64,000 nt of DNA from Hemileia vastatrix (GCA_030280995.1 JASXTE010000008.1:7025001-7089000); one strand, 5' to 3'. Positions 44,847 to 58,378 are shown, counted from the first letter of the stretch. The notes: generated by a model not told the origin, from the sequence alone. Translations and numbers: made by a program.

Positions 44847-47800
44847 CAACTTCTACTGCATTATCACCAACCATTCTTTTAACAACAAATGGTCCTACAA
44901 AAGGATCTTTTAATTTGTGGTTACCTTGTAAATTGAAATGGATAGTAGAGATCAACACTTCATCACCCTTGTTAAATGTTTATTCTTTATGGGATTTATC
45001 CCATCTTTTCTTTTCATATTCAAATGCTTTATCAATACAGCTCTGAGCATGTTTTCTGCATAGCTGTTGCATTTGCATGAAATATTTTACACCAGGGTGT
45101 AGTTCCAACTTAGGTAATTTATTATTGAGAATCTGAGCAGGAGTGTTTGGGACATAACCCAACCAAAGCTCAAAAGGCTTTTTCTCAGTGACAGAATGAA
45201 CAGTGCTATTATATGCAAATTCAAGACCAGGCAAAAGAGTGACCCAATCATGAGTAAATCTGTCATTGTCTTTATATTCTAAACCAAAGCACAATACCTT
45301 CTAATCATATCTTCCAGAGTTTGAATCATTCTCTCAGCTAGACCATCAGTCTGAGGATGGTGAGCTGTAGAAAATTTTAACTCACAGCCACAAATATCCA
45401 TTAAAAAGGTCCAAAACTCAGAAGTGAATTTTGGATCCCTATCAGAGATAATGGCTTTTGGAAAACCAATAATATTAAACATGTAAGACCACCATAAGAA
45501 AGCTAATTCTTTGGTGGATACATCTTTGTGGGTTGGAATAAATTTGCACATTTTTTTTCTGAATTTATACACTATTACCCAACAAGAGTTAAAGCTGTCT
45601 TTACCTGCAACACGAAGACCAGTGACAAAATCCATATTAATGATTTTCCAGGGAGCATTAGGTGCTTCAATATGTTGTAATAGCCCTGCTCTCTAACCTG
45701 TTAAACTTTTAGATTTTTGACAGGAATCACAAGATTCAACATATAATTTTGTGTCTTCAGACATATTAGCCCACCATGCAGTGTTTTTGATTCTAATCAA
45801 TATTTTTTCAAGATCAAAATGACCAGCTAATATGTCATCATGAAAAAGTTTGAGGATAGTTTCTTTCATAGAAGGAGGAATAAGAATTACTTTAGTAAGC
45901 TTTCTTCTATAATATATATAACCATCTTCAATATAAAACTTTCCTTTATTCAAAGCATTTTGATAATTTGCAGGAAGAGTTTTTATTAATGCTTGAATTG
46001 AAGCATTCTTAGGATCATTTAAGATAGTAACTAATTTATATAAATCAGAATCCTAATCGTATGAATTCAGTATTAATTGTAATAACTCTTCTTCCATATC
46101 AACCATATATATACCATGGATATGAACAGTATCATCTTCAGGTACATAAGCTGGATTTGAGTCATTATTTGGCAGAGGCAATCTGGAGAGCATATCAACA
46201 TTGGAGTGATCATTTCCAGCCCTATGGATAATTGTCATCCGTCCTCTGTATTCTTGAACAGCAAGTTGCCACCTGAACATATGTCTGTTAGGTGTCTTTA
46301 TGTTTAAGAGGGACTTCACAGCACTACAGTCAGTTACCAACTCAAATTTTTGGTCATCCAAATAGTAATGAAACTTTTCAAGGGCCCAAACAACTGCTAA
46401 GCACTCCAATTGAGTGGCACCATATTTCAATTCACTATTTCTTAAGGTTCTTGAAATATAACAAATTACAACTTCTGAGGATTTATCATTAATAATTTGC
46501 TTCTGGTGAAGGGTAGCACCCAGACCAATAAAGCTAGCATCTGTATATAGGACAAATGGCTTGTTAAAATCTGGAAGAGCCAATATAGGGGCTGTCATTA
46601 AGCAACTTTTTAATGCATTAAAAGCTTTTTGACAGTCATTATTCCAGAGAAAGGCAACATCTTTTCTGGTTAGTTTTGTGAGAGGTAAGGCTATGACCTG
46701 ATAATTCTTAATATATTGTCTATAATAGCCACACATCCCCAAAAAACTTTGGATTTCTCTTACAGAAGTTGGTGCTTTCACATTTTGGATGGAAGCAACT
46801 TTGTTGTGGTCTACACAAATTTTTAAGCCTGACACAACATGGCCAAGGACTTTCAAAGATTGAAAACCAAATTTACACTTTTTTAAGGATAAGGTCATAT
46901 TGATTTCATCCATTTTTTGGAAAACTCTATTCAAGTGAATCATATGTTCATCAAAAGTTTTAGAAAAAACAATAATATCATCAATATAAACCATGAGCCA
47001 ACCTTCAATAATTTCTTGATGGAATGTGTTATCCATAACTTTCTGGAAAACTGAAGGAGCATTTTTAGGGCCAAATGGCATCCTAACATACTTATATATT
47101 CCAATATGAGTAGCAATAAGCAAATAATTTTGAGAATTTTTCTCAACTGGAACTTGATGATAACCTTTATTACCATCCAGACAACTAATAAATTTTGCAC
47201 CTTGCAAGGTAGCATGTATTGAATTAATTCTGGGTAAAGGATAAATATCATCAACAGTATAAGTGTTTAAAGCTCTGTAATCTCCACATAATCTAGCTTT
47301 ATCCTTTTCATAAGAAATCAAGACTGGGGAGATGACACATTATTTGGGGGTGACATCCACTTTCTCAATGATATTCATTTTTAATAATGTTTCAATATTA
47401 TCTTCAATATCCTTTCTTTTTGTTGGAGAAGCAGGATATGGTTTTTTCTTAAGACAAGGAGGAATATCACTCAAGTTACAGGATAAGGTAATTTTCATCT
47501 CTTCCTGAACGATTCCCAAGACATGAGAACCATGAGCAAATGCCATAGGGAAATAGGTAATAGAGGCAACAATAGAATCTTTTTTTTCCCTAGTCAACTG
47601 ATCACCAAAAGAAACAGTATTTATTTCATGTAATAAAACATCCATTTCAGTTGTTGTTATACCTTTACACTAGATCAGTGAGTTACAAGATTTCAACAAA
47701 TGCCCAGAAGTTCTAGGAGAGGAAATTTTGAATTTCCTTTTCCCATTCATTCCTAAGGTAAAGCAATTATTTTCTGGGTCCAGTTTCACACCAAACATGG

Positions 47801-50713
47801 TTAAAATATCATTTCCCATAATAAACCAATTGCTTAAATTATCATTTTTCATGACAAAAAACTCACAAATAGCTCTGACAAAACCACCATTATATTTGAA
47901 GAATACAGAGGTTTTGTATTTGCCAATAGGAAATAAGGTAGAACCATACCCTCTCCATTTTTCAGAAGTTATAGGTAATAATTTACTCAAATAATCCTTA
48001 TCCACTGAAGCCAAAGCTTTTTCAGACACTAGACTTCCTCCAGCACCAGAATCAAGAACTACATCAACATTTTTACCATTAATGATAACAGGTGCCTTCA
48101 AAGGGGATATAGGAATAGAATTGTTAGTAATATCTTTAATTATCTCAGCATTTTCTACTGAAGGTAAATCCAATACACATTCTTCAGATATATTATTTAA
48201 ATAATGGACATCTTGTTCCAACATTAAAACATCTTTAACAGATTCATTGTCATAGGAGATATTACTTTCACAGTCACTGGAAGAATTATTGACATCAAGT
48301 TCAACTTCATCAGTGTCTTAATTTTGTTCAACAAGATGAATATTCTTGTCACAAACATGACCCTTCTGCCATGGTTTGCTACATTTATAACAAGTATTTG
48401 TTGCATATTTTTTAGGTGAAATTGGGGCAGAGGGTTTACCAGATTTTACTGGGAGTTTTGTAGAAGGTTTATTCTGATCATTATAAGATTTACCAAGGTA
48501 ATTCTTTGGTTCATATCTATGGTTGAGTAGTACCTCATTACAGATATTAATGAAAGAAGAATTTTCCCTAACATGCTCAGTTCTAGCCACAATCAAATCT
48601 CTAAGAGAATTTGGTAATTTATACAAGATTTTATCTCTCCAAATATCATAATCCATCTTTGGATCAATTGCCCTTAGGATCTTTGTCACTTTCATAAGAA
48701 AAACAATGGGCTTTTCAACAGAGGAGAATACATATCTAGTATTCTCATCCAGTCTTTGCTGAGCTAACCTGAATTTTGAACCACCAAACTGATTCTCAAT
48801 CAAGGATTTCCAATTATTCCATGTATAATGATTGTTATCTAAAAGAACAAATTCATACCACATCAAGGCTACATTGGAAAATAAAGAAATTAGCTTAGAA
48901 ACAATTTCCTCATCAGTTATTTTATAAGATCTCTTTAAACTATCAATTCTTTGGATAAAGTGTTGCCAATCAGAGGAAGAATCACCATCAAAGGTAGGAT
49001 ATTGGTCTAACTTAGGCCAATTTTTCTGACTACTGGGATGGTCCACTTTTTGGTTTGAATTATTCATTATTAATAATTCCTGAAGTTTAGCCAGGTTTTC
49101 TGAAATTTCATTATTTACAGAAACAGCTGGTGCATGACCATCACAAGATTTTTTGCTAGTAGAAAAAGATTTTACAGACTCATTGTCAGTTTGTTTAATG
49201 GTTGAAATATGAGGAAGAAAGGATGAACTTTGCTCAGGTTTTTTTCCTTTATTTTTATGCAGCTTATGGACAGAATTCTCATTCATACCATTATTGATGG
49301 TTAAGGTTTAGAATTTTTCCTGCAGGTCAGACACATAGTTTCTTATTCTTGGAGTTTCAGACATCTGGTCATTTACTTTTGCAAGAGATAGAACATTTCT
49401 GTCCTCAGAAACTGAGTGTTTGGCACTTAGTGCATGGAAATCATTTCTTAACTTTTTAAACTCATTTCGCAGAGATTTTATTTCATTTTTTAATGAATAA
49501 TTTTCTTCAATAAGGGGTTTCAATTCACTCAAGGTCTTATGTAGACTGATATTTCAATCTGAGATAGCTCTATGGTCACTTCTTATTTGTTTTTGCTGAC
49601 TAAGAATAATATTCAAGGCTTCTTTGATTTTTAAATAAGCTGTATCTTGTACATAGAACTCACTTTACATTCCAAGTGTAAATTATTTAATCTATCATTT
49701 TCTTGGATTAACACATCTCTCAAATGTTTGTCTTTCACAACATTAAAATCAAGGGTATCTTTCAATATTTCCTCAGAAGTTCTTTCAATTAAGGTATAGA
49801 TTTCAGGGGGAACAGAATCATTTTTAATTGCAAGAGAAGGATTAATTAAAGATGTAGAAGTTAAATGTAAAGGTTCATCAAATGACAATTTGCTAATTAC
49901 ATCAATAGGGCTACTAGTTACAGGAAGCTGTCTTTTAAAAGGTTTAACTGTTCTTTCACCATGTTCAATAATATTACCTGCAGAAGAAGATTTATTAGAA
50001 AACATACCAAAATGACTAGCAACTAAATTACTTACCATGGAAGAGGAGGAAACTTCCCCTGGGACTGGGTTTGGGATTGTGCTTGGGCCTTCTTTCTCCT
50101 GCCTTGTTGGTAGGGATGAGGAGGTGGATGGAAATTGGGTGTTCTGGATGGGCCAGGCTGATGATGAGGAGGGTGTTGCACATTCTGTTGGTAGTGACTC
50201 ATTAGATAATCCCATTTCCATTGCTCTACTTCCATAGTATTTGGATTTTGGATGGTTGAGCTGGGTGGCTGTGAAGGTTGAGCCTGAAACTGAGGCTGAT
50301 TGGGAGGCATCTGAGGAGGGGCCTGGGCCTGAATCTGGTTCCTGAGTTCTTGGACCTGATCCCACAATGTGTCTACCTTTGCTTTGTACGTCATATTTTC
50401 TGTCTTCAACTCTTTTATATGACTGTATAGGTTGCTGATTTGTTGTGGCAGAGGAAGCTTTTTTATTTTGAAGCCTTTTGGAAGACCTTCTTGAGGCACT
50501 AGAGGCTTTACTTCCTTCTGTGGTACTGGGGGAAGGGGGTTTGGTTTGTTTGCATTTCCTGTCATTTCCACATCCTGCAGTATGTGAATTCTTTGTGTTA
50601 GAATAAGATTTTTTATGACCAACTTTAGAAGAATTTACAGTGTCAGCATCATAGTCAATTTCTATCTCATCCCCTTGCATGTTATCCATTTTTTCTGCCA
50701 AATTGTTGGACAT
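44847..50713 (-). pseudogene. B2 Gag-Pol, main part (broken)
   Basis: Read from the ATG at 50713: Gag head open through unspliced intron 1 to about 49631, a frameshift, coiled coil at 49532-49308, capsid and zinc knuckle at 49286-48318 (NWPKLDQYPTFDGDSSSDW; CYKCSKPWQKGHVC), protease at 48224-47670 (DSGAGGSLVS), then RT and RNase H at 47321-46053 with YIDD, and integrase pieces at 45953-44980. Stops include a TAA near 48319 (Glu in B3). The HHCC, MDFVTGL, SDRDPKFTSEFW and TDGLAERMIQ motifs remain. A2 interrupts it at 44846, and the last part lies at 26998-26692. Confidence 0.92.
50032..50713 (-). CDS. B2 accessory protein from spliced RNA, overlapping gag
   Basis: Exon 1 is 50713-50639; intron 1 is 50638-50575 (64 nt, same motifs as B1); exon 2 is 50574-50036, ending PLPW-stop; intron 2 is 50035-49978 (58 nt). 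The frame is fully open. It differs from B1 by few residues (for example MPPNQPQ against LPPNQPQ), while the rest of B2 gag-pol has collected several stops and frameshifts. Both frames of the overlap remain open here. Confidence 0.62.
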
Positions 50714-51383
50714 ACTAGTGGGAAGATTTATAATTTACTTTTTACTTTATAAAAAAATAATAAAAGTTAGTCAATAATTGCTCCAAATAATAAAAAAAAA
50801 TATTTAATTAATTAAATTATAGAAAAAATAATTTTCAATATAAAGTAATAATTAAAAAATTAATTTTTTAAAAAAAAACAGATTGCAAGGTTAAATTGGG
50901 AATAACAAGTAAGTTAATTCAACCAATTAATTACCAATATTAAATATGGCAATATATTGGGACTAAGCACAATGTACTTTTAAGTCAACCAAAATTAACA
51001 ATAATTAATAATAAAAAAAATTAATTTAATAATTCAATTTGTATTTATAATAATGTCAATTCTTCTAGGACTAAGAGGATTTAACACTCTATAATGGTCA
51101 ACTAGGAAAAAAAAATTTATAATTGAACACTTACACTCAGTGAATCAGCAGTTAAGCCACAATCACTGTTATTGCAGTAAAAATATAGTAATATGAGTGA
51201 GAGGTGCTAAGGAGAACTTACTATAGTGATTGAAAAATCACTTCAAAATAATATAAGAATTAAAATAATATAAACCTAAGAAATTGAACCCAAGTTCGAA
51301 ACACGGTCGCGGAAAAAGTTTCGTTTTTGCTAGATGGTCCGTGAGTTTGACGTTCATCGTCGTTGTTTGGAAAGGCCCTCATT
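50714..51383 (-). repeat. B2 leader and decayed PBS
   Basis: No gene is seen. The leader resembles that of B1, including its GTTGAC...TTAGTCC units. The PBS position next to the LTR (about 51369-51382) reads TGAGGGCCTTTCC on the minus strand, where B1 has TGGGGACCTTTCC. Confidence 0.55.
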
Positions 51384-52515
51384 TGTCGGTCAGTTGTCTA
51401 GAAGAGGGGAAGAAAAGGGAGACAAAAAAGAAGATGAAAGGGGAATAGGCACTAAAGGTATGTAAAAAAATAAAAGTAATAAAGAAAATAATTTATTTAA
51501 AGTGAGGCAACAACGATTGAGTTGAGAGATGACACAAATTGAGGTTTTATTTAATAATAATATTATTTCAAATAAGAGTTCTGCGTGTCAAACACTATGA
51601 TTACTATCAGACTTAAGGCAACCTTTAAATTTTTATATAGAATTTTTAATTAGATTGTAATACTAATAAAAAATAATAATAAACGTAATAAAATTATATT
51701 TAAATTGTTGAGTGTATAGTATGTGATGATCTACAGGGGATTATTCAAGGCCTTTTTATAGGCAATGGGTCCTCTGAAGCGTTACTATATTTGTAAATAC
51801 AAGAATTATAATAGAATGAAACAAGAATATAAAAGAATAAGTAAAACATAACAATGTAGAGAAAAATATGAAACAAATAATTAAAAACCCCAATTAAGAA
51901 TTCAATTTTCCCACAATTAATTCCCAAATCAGTAAGTAAAAATAGTAAATAACTAAACAAGCCTGGGAAATATGGACTATGAGAAAAATAATTCAAAACA
52001 GATTGTACAGTCTGATTTAAGGATTTTTAAGTGAAACAAAGGATATTGTTACGCAACAAAGTATGTAATTAATCTCAATTCAGTATAAATTAATTAATTG
52101 TTTTTCCTGACACACTTAAGGGTCAAAAGAAGTGTCATTAATTATTTTTTAATATTATATGAGAGGTGTTATTTAATATATAAATTTAAATAATTAATTT
52201 AATTATATTATAAGTCAATTTTACACTTATAATTATAATATATGTTTTTAATTAATTAAATATAAATTTATAATTATTAAATACATAAAAATGTGAAATT
52301 ATTTGTAGAATATAAAACATATCATAATTTAAATGTATAAAAATTTATATAAACAATAAAATTAATATAACACTTATATGTAATAAGATACTTATATAAT
52401 TTTATTATGCAATAAAATATTAATTTATATACATTAAATACAATTCTTACACCCTCTTTCAGGTCTAATAAGTTAACATATCATTTACTGGACTCCTGGA
52501 ATAGCCTGGCTGACA
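51384..52515 (-). repeat. B2 5' LTR
   Basis: The 1132-bp LTR is the promoter-side copy for the minus-strand element. Its TATA box on the minus strand (TATAAAA) is at 51760-51754. Its outer edge is followed by the AAATC duplication. Confidence 0.95.
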
Positions 52516-53660
52516 AAATCCCTCTAGCCAAAATGCCAATAAAATCTTGAAATAAATTTTTGGGACTTTCCACAAATGTAGGCCAGAGGAACCTCATGAA
52601 ACAAATAAATGTTTTCATAATTACCATTTATACAACACAAGGTCATTGGCCCATTACTTTACTTTAAGAATTTGAACTATAAGAGTTATTTATAAAAAAT
52701 TTATGAAAAAAGAATAATTATTTGATAACTATACTCATCCCCATACTTTTTTGATCTACTTAAAGTTTTTTTATATTTGTTAAATTTACCTTCTTTTTTT
52801 ACGTTCTTTATTTGGTAGATTAATTTTTGACTTATTTGAAATGAACATCCAAAATGTGTGAACTCTTGACAAGATTCAAATCCCGGTGGATCAAAAAGAA
52901 ATCAAATACTAAACCTGTCCTTGAAAAAAAAATTGAAACAAAAAGAAAAGAGTAACAAAAAATAAAAATAAAAATAAAAACAAACATCAGTAAAATTATT
53001 TACCAAAAAATGAATTTCAAAGGTATTTGGTGTTAGATATACCACTTAAAGTCCTTAAAATAAAATGATAAAAAAATTATAATCAAAAATTTAAACAAAA
53101 AAAAATTTTGATCAGAAAAATTATTCCCAAAAAAAATCAAATATATAAACACACCAAATTTATTTTTGAATCACCTTGAACGATAAAAAATTTTTTATAT
53201 AATATTCTTGAAAAAAAACAAAGAAAAAGCAAAATAATGTCAATAAAAATAATAAAAATTATCTTTTAAAAACTCCCATATTACCCCTTCTTGTCTGTCT
53301 CATTTCACTCTTTTTGGTGTTCTCAAACCCCCCTCACCCTTCTTGATCTCCTCAAATCCCCCTTACCCCCCTTTCCCAACCTTTAGGCACCTCTTTCCCC
53401 CCTTTAGCCCCCATACAACCCCCCCTCACACCCCTGTCTCCCCCTCCACCCCCCTTTTAATAGCTAACAAATTTCTTAGCAATTTGTTAGCTTGGAAAAG
53501 GGAGGTAGAGGAGAGGTGAGGGGGTGAAAAGGGGGGAGGGGGGAAGTGGTGGAGGAGATGAAGGGGGGGGAGGGGTGAGGCCTCCTAAAGGGGGGTATAG
53601 GGGGCATAAAGGGGGAAAAAGGGATGCCTAAAGGGAGGAAAAGGAACACCTAAAGGGGAT
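52516..53660. other. Unassigned spacer between B2 and C
   Basis: About 1.1 kb matches none of the elements here. The first 750 bp are AT-rich with many A-runs and no convincing reading frame. The rest is the C-rich/G-rich inverted repeat listed separately. It is probably older genomic DNA into which B2 and C were inserted. Confidence 0.6.
53375..53655. repeat. Large imperfect inverted repeat, C-rich arm then G-rich arm
   Basis: The centre is a perfect 11-bp inverted repeat, GCTAACAAATT (53463-53473) and AATTTGTTAGC (53481-53491), around a 7-nt loop. Outside it, a C-rich arm (CCTTTAGGCACCTCTTTCC... type) faces a G-rich arm with CCTAAAGGGGG-like units (53580-53655). The arms pair imperfectly and differ in length. 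RNA from either strand could form a long hairpin. Confidence 0.7.
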
Positions 53661-54477
53661 TGTCAGCCAGGCTACTAGACTTACCCAGTAAAATAATTAT
53701 TTATTTAGTGGGATGAAGCCACACCTTTTATTTCTCATGATATTATTAATTATATTATATTTAATTTATTAAAACTTGCAATGAAATAATTAATTACAAC
53801 AAGTAGATTTAGTAAATATTTAAAATTAATAATAATGTCCCTCTTATTTTTATTCCCTAACACCATGCTCAATAACAGGTTGGAAGAGAAAATAAAAATA
53901 TATTAATACTAAATTTTAAGAATTCAAATTTCTTTATTTAAAAATTTAAAATTCAATTGATACAAAAATTTAATTCAAATTATTTTATAATAAGTGTGAC
54001 CTTTAAAAAATTGAAAACTCAAATTATATCAAATAAATTGATATATAGAAAAAGATATTTCATTGATACATCCTTATAGTACACTTTTGTTGTTTTAAAT
54101 TTCTTATTTTTGAAAATGTTTTTATCTCACACTCCTGTATTGTAGGTATCAACTCCGTGTGTTCTCTCTCTATCCTTTTGCCTATAAAAGGCCTTCCCTT
54201 TTGTGATGTTTCATTCATTCCTTATTACTTACAATTTATTATATACAACCAAAATCATTTTTATTACTACTACTTCTGCTGTAGTACTTACATTAATGTA
54301 AAATATAAATTCTATAAGTAATAATAATATTATTTCTTTACCTTTTAATTGGGTAATTAATTATAAAAGATAAAAGCTACATACCTGTTTTGAAATCCTT
54401 GAGTTATCCACCTTCTCCGCCGTTTGGACTGCCGTAAAATATTCTAGACCATTATATCCCTTTGACAGTTGGGGACC
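53661..54477 (+). repeat. C 5' LTR
   Basis: It runs TGTCAGCCAGGCTACTAG to ATCCCTTTGACA. The TATA box TATAAAA is at 54183-54189 in TGCCTATAAAAGGCC. PBS TGGGGACCTTTCC follows at 54480-54492. Confidence 0.93.
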
Positions 54478-55407
54478 TTTCCAAAAATTCAACTGCGCAT
54501 TGTTATCTTGAAGCTGGGGACCAAGGGACTATCAATGTTGAGGTACCAGTAAGGAAGAGTGGACAACAAAAACAACAACTATCATCAATCACGTGACTTA
54601 TTTTTTTGCTGTGACTGGGAATTGAACTGCGCTCCAAAACTTAGGTTCATATATTTGAAGTAGTTGCATAGAATTGTGGTAATTATATGAATTACTAATT
54701 TTGGGTCACTTTGCACATTTAATTTTGTATATATACCTTTTTTACTCAACACTCTGTCAGTGGCATTAACTTGCTCATTTTACAGGGGGAGGTGCCTGGT
54801 AAATAAAATAATTTTTTTTCCAAGTTAACCAAGATAGAACCATATTATTCTTAGTCCTATAAGTAATATTAAAATTAAATTAGCTATTTTATATTAAATT
54901 TTTTAATTATTTCAGTTGACCTCTGTCCCGATAATTAAGAAATTATATTATTGCTTCAGTTGACAAATTGTCCTGGAAGTAAAATAATAATATTTAAAAT
55001 AGTTGAATTGATTATATTAAAAATATTTCAGTTGACAATAAGTCCTGGTAATTAAAATTATTCTCAGTTGACATTAAGCCCTGGTAATTAAATTCTTCAG
55101 TTAACTTTTGTCCTGATAATTATCAACATCTACATTACTAATTAATAAATTATATTATTATTTCAGTTGATTTATTTTAATCCTGGTTATAATATTATCT
55201 TAATTTTTAAAAATTGTGATTAATATTTCAGTTGATTTTTATCCTGAAAAACAATTACATTTTAATTATTCCAGTTGATTACAAAATCCAGATAATTACT
55301 TATATACTAAAAAAAAAATTTTTTTCTTTTATATTTCTTTAAATAAAGTAAAAAATTACTTACTAAATTTTAATATTTATTTCTCTCAGTTCAGCTTAAT
55401 TAAAACT
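54478..55407 (+). repeat. C PBS and repeat-bearing leader
   Basis: No gene is seen. A CTCTGTCAGTGG block near 54753 corresponds to the GTAAGTGG site of A1 but has lost the GTAAG. About eight AGTTGAC...TCCTG units lie between 54823 and 55290 (for example CAGTTGACAATAAGTCCTGG near 55029). A CTCAG acceptor-like site is near 55389, before the ATG at 55408. Confidence 0.55.
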
Positions 55408-56086
55408 ATGACTGATCAAGGTGCTTCTGCTGGCCATGATGAGGAACTGGATTTAATCGATTATGATGAAGCTTCTTCTGTAAATTATCTTTTGACTAAA
55501 AAACTGGCTCAAATTAATCAATTACTGGACCAATCAGGATGTTGAAATGCAGGAGATAGAGATATTAGTGGAGACAACTGCTCAGGATCAAAAGCCTTCA
55601 ATCATCCCCCCAGAAGAGCTTCCAAAAGGCTTCAAAATTAAAAAGCTGCCCTTGAATCAGAAAGTTAAAGTCTCCACTCACATCAAGGAGTTAAGGTCAG
55701 AAAACCTCAAGCTGAGTTCAAAAACAGACTCTCTAGAAGACAAAGTAAGAAAAATAGAGTCCTTCCTTCAAGAGAAAAGGAAACCTCCCCCTCCCCCAAA
55801 ATCCTTTTCACAATTGTCTCCCCAGTAACAAGAAAAGGTGAAAGTCTCAAAGTGGCAGTGCAATTGGCTGAACACCCAGTGGGATTATCTCTCCCAACAA
55901 CAACAACAAAAAGTACCTCAGGAAGGTCCTTCAAGAACCAATCTATTAAACTCCTCACCTCCTCACCCCTATTAACTAGGAAGAAAGAGAAAAAACTATC
56001 ACATTAAATTCTTGCCAAAGCCATGGTAAGCCCCTCTATTGAATCTCAAGTACCATTTCTAGTTACTGAATCAGTTCCTTCAGGTA
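55408..56086 (+). pseudogene. C accessory ORF from spliced RNA (broken)
   Basis: Exon 1 is 55408-55479 (MTDQGASAGHDEEL); intron 1 is 55480-55537 (58 nt, GTAAAT to TCAG); exon 2 is 55538-56025; intron 2 is 56026-56083 (58 nt, GTAAGC to CTTCAG), then GTAA. Hallmarks LPKGFKIKKLPL, coiled coil, WNTQWDYL-like and PKPW-stop are kept. TAA codons at about 55826-55828 and in HPY-stop near 55975 break it. The intron positions, lengths and phases are those of A1 and A2. Confidence 0.6.
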
Positions 56087-58378
56087 ATTCTAGAAGAGGA
56101 GATGAGACTATGAGACCAGTAGAGGCTGAGAATAGTAGATGAATTGCTCAATATTCTAATTTATCTAAACCTTTGCTTATGATTGCAACCACAATGATAA
56201 ATCTTGATATGGCTATTATTGATGAGACATTTGATCCTGAGTTTTATGAGAATCTCGAAAGTTATTCTGTTTCCCTATTAAGAAATACTCCAGATGTAGC
56301 TAACATTAATGATGAATATTTGAGGGATATTATTGCTAAACAAAATCATATAATGAGCAACATGCGATTGACTCAGAAATATAATAGTTTTTTAATTGAG
56401 CAGGGTTATCAAGCATTGAGGAGTGAGTTACAGAGAGTTTCTGATGATTTGTTTTATTACAAAGCAACCCATGAAAAGAAAGTTGCTTTATGGCAAAATA
56501 TCAAAAATGATTTGTATAAATTAAAAGATACTGTTTTTATCTATTTCCAGGAGCTAGAGGGACATAAGTAAGACTTAAAAAGATTAGGTGACCATTATTC
56601 ATCTTTAAAAAATAAGAACCAGTTATATTTTGCAACCATCAATGAGAGTTTATCTAGTATTCAAAGAGTGAAAACTATTTTAACAGCCATTGAAAAGAAA
56701 TAAAATTCTTTGTTATATGATCAAAAGTTTTCTGAAATTTCTTTAAAAGATCCTGTTTTTCAGGATACCCCAATTATACCTGCTCATAGTTCATCTAAAG
56801 TAAAATTAGTGCTAGAAATGACTGAAGATATCACTGAGTTTCAACCAAAAATTGATGATGTACCTGGATCACCCACAGAAGGATTAAACAATGAAATTAC
56901 TGCGCAATTGGAGAAGTTACAGCTCCTTCTCACTCAGAAACAAGCTTGTAATAAGGAGACCTCTTCAAATCAAAAGAATTGGCCAAAACTTGACCAGTAT
57001 CTAAAGCTTGATGGTGACTTTTCCTCTGATTGGCAACAGTTCATTTGCAGGATTGATAATTTAAAGAATTCTTATAAATTCCCAGATGAGGAAATTGAGT
57101 CAAAATTATTTTCTATATTTACCAATGTAGCCCTAATGTAGTATGAATCTGTTTTCTTGGATAAAAATGACTACTCATGGGAAGATTGGAAGAAATTAAT
57201 TAGAGCACAATTCGGATGTTCCAAGTTTATGATAGCTCAACAAAGTCAGTATGAAGAAAATAGATATAGCTCATCTACGAAAAAAACTATTGAGTTTCTG
57301 ATGAAACTTGTGAAAATCTTGAAGGTAATGGACCCAGAGATGGAGCTTGAATTATTGAAGGACAGAATCCTCTATAAATTACCTATATCTCTGAGAGACT
57401 TAATAGTTGCTAGGACTGAGATCTCAAGAGAATCTTCTTATTTAATTAACACATGTAATGAGATCCTTCTAAACAACAAGTATTATGCTAGAAAATTTGT
57501 TTTTAGAAATTAATTGGAGAAAACCTACAATTACCAAAAATAACCTCTGGAAAAGGTTGGTAAACCTTCTGAACTTTTTGCACCCAAAAAGTATGTAACA
57601 TACACTTTCTTCAAATGCAGCAAGCCTAGCCAGAAAGGCCATGTTATTGACAAGAAGATAAATATTGTTGAAAAGACAGAGGAACATGCTGATGACGCAA
57701 TAGCACTGGATGATACTTCAAGTGATTTTGCCAGCAATATTTCATATGAATCTCACCAGGAAATTTTAATGCTGGAAGAGGATATTCATTATTTAAATAA
57801 TATTAATATTGAGAATATTGATTTATCTACAGTAGAGGATTCTGAGATCATAAAAAACCTTAAGAACAGCTCAATTATTATTGCCCCTCTCAAGGCACCA
57901 GATTTGATCAATTGAAATAACATTGATGTTGTCTTAGATTCTGGAGCTGGAGGAAGTGTAATATCTGAAAAAGCACTTGCTTCAGTGGACCAAGATTATA
58001 AATCAAAACTCATGCCTATCATTTCTGAAAATTGGACTGGTTATGGCTCTGTTTTTTCCCCCATTGGTAAATACAAAGCCACAGTGTTTTTCAAATATAA
58101 TCATTGTTTTTTAAGAGCTATATGTGATTTTGTTGTCATTAAAAATGATAATTTAAGAAGTTGGTTATTGTAGGAAATGATATTTTAACCAAGTTTGGCA
58201 TAAAATTGGATCCTTCAAACCAATGTTTCACAATGGGGATGAATGGGAAGAGAAAATTTAAGATTTTCTCCCCCAAAAAATTATTAAAACCAGAATTGAA
58301 CACATGTAATTCTGTAGTTCAATATAAAGGAAGATCCACAAAAGAAATTCCTGCCCTTTTTATGAAATTGACAGTGCT
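56087..58378 (+). pseudogene. C Gag and protease (broken)
   Basis: The helical Gag domain (DPEFYENLESYSVSLLRNT) is at 56173-56571, the linker and capsid at 56710-57513 (NWPKLDQYLKLDGDFSSDW) with a TAG near 57141, and a zinc knuckle near 57605 in which the first and last Cys have been lost (FFKCSKPSQKGHVI). Protease DSGAGG is near 57940, preceded by a TGA. A frameshift lies near 58165. B3 enters at 58379. Confidence 0.87.

Larger units (their letters stand above)
25525..52515 (-). mobile_element. Element B2: full-length B-type Ty3/Gypsy element, hosting A2
   Basis: LTRs at 25525-26657 (3') and 51384-52515 (5') are flanked by AAATC at 25520-25524 and 52516-52520. Gag-pol reads on the minus strand from 50713 to 44847 and, after the A2 insertion, from 26998 to 26692. 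The LTRs differ by about 2 per cent by eye, more than those of A2, consistent with A2 having arrived later. The coding region has several stops and frameshifts. Confidence 0.95.
53661..58378 (+). mobile_element. Element C: 5' part of a diverged A-type Ty3/Gypsy element
   Basis: It has an 817-bp 5' LTR (53661-54477), PBS, leader, accessory ORF, gag and protease in the A-type order but with many differences from A1 and A2. B3 interrupts it at 58379, within the stretch between protease and RT. The rest lies beyond the window. The many stops show it is old. Confidence 0.92.

Noticed and set aside
52850..52900. GATTCAAATCCCGGTGG as a possible tRNA or SINE B-box, followed by A-rich DNA
   Set aside because: No A-box or cloverleaf could be found upstream.
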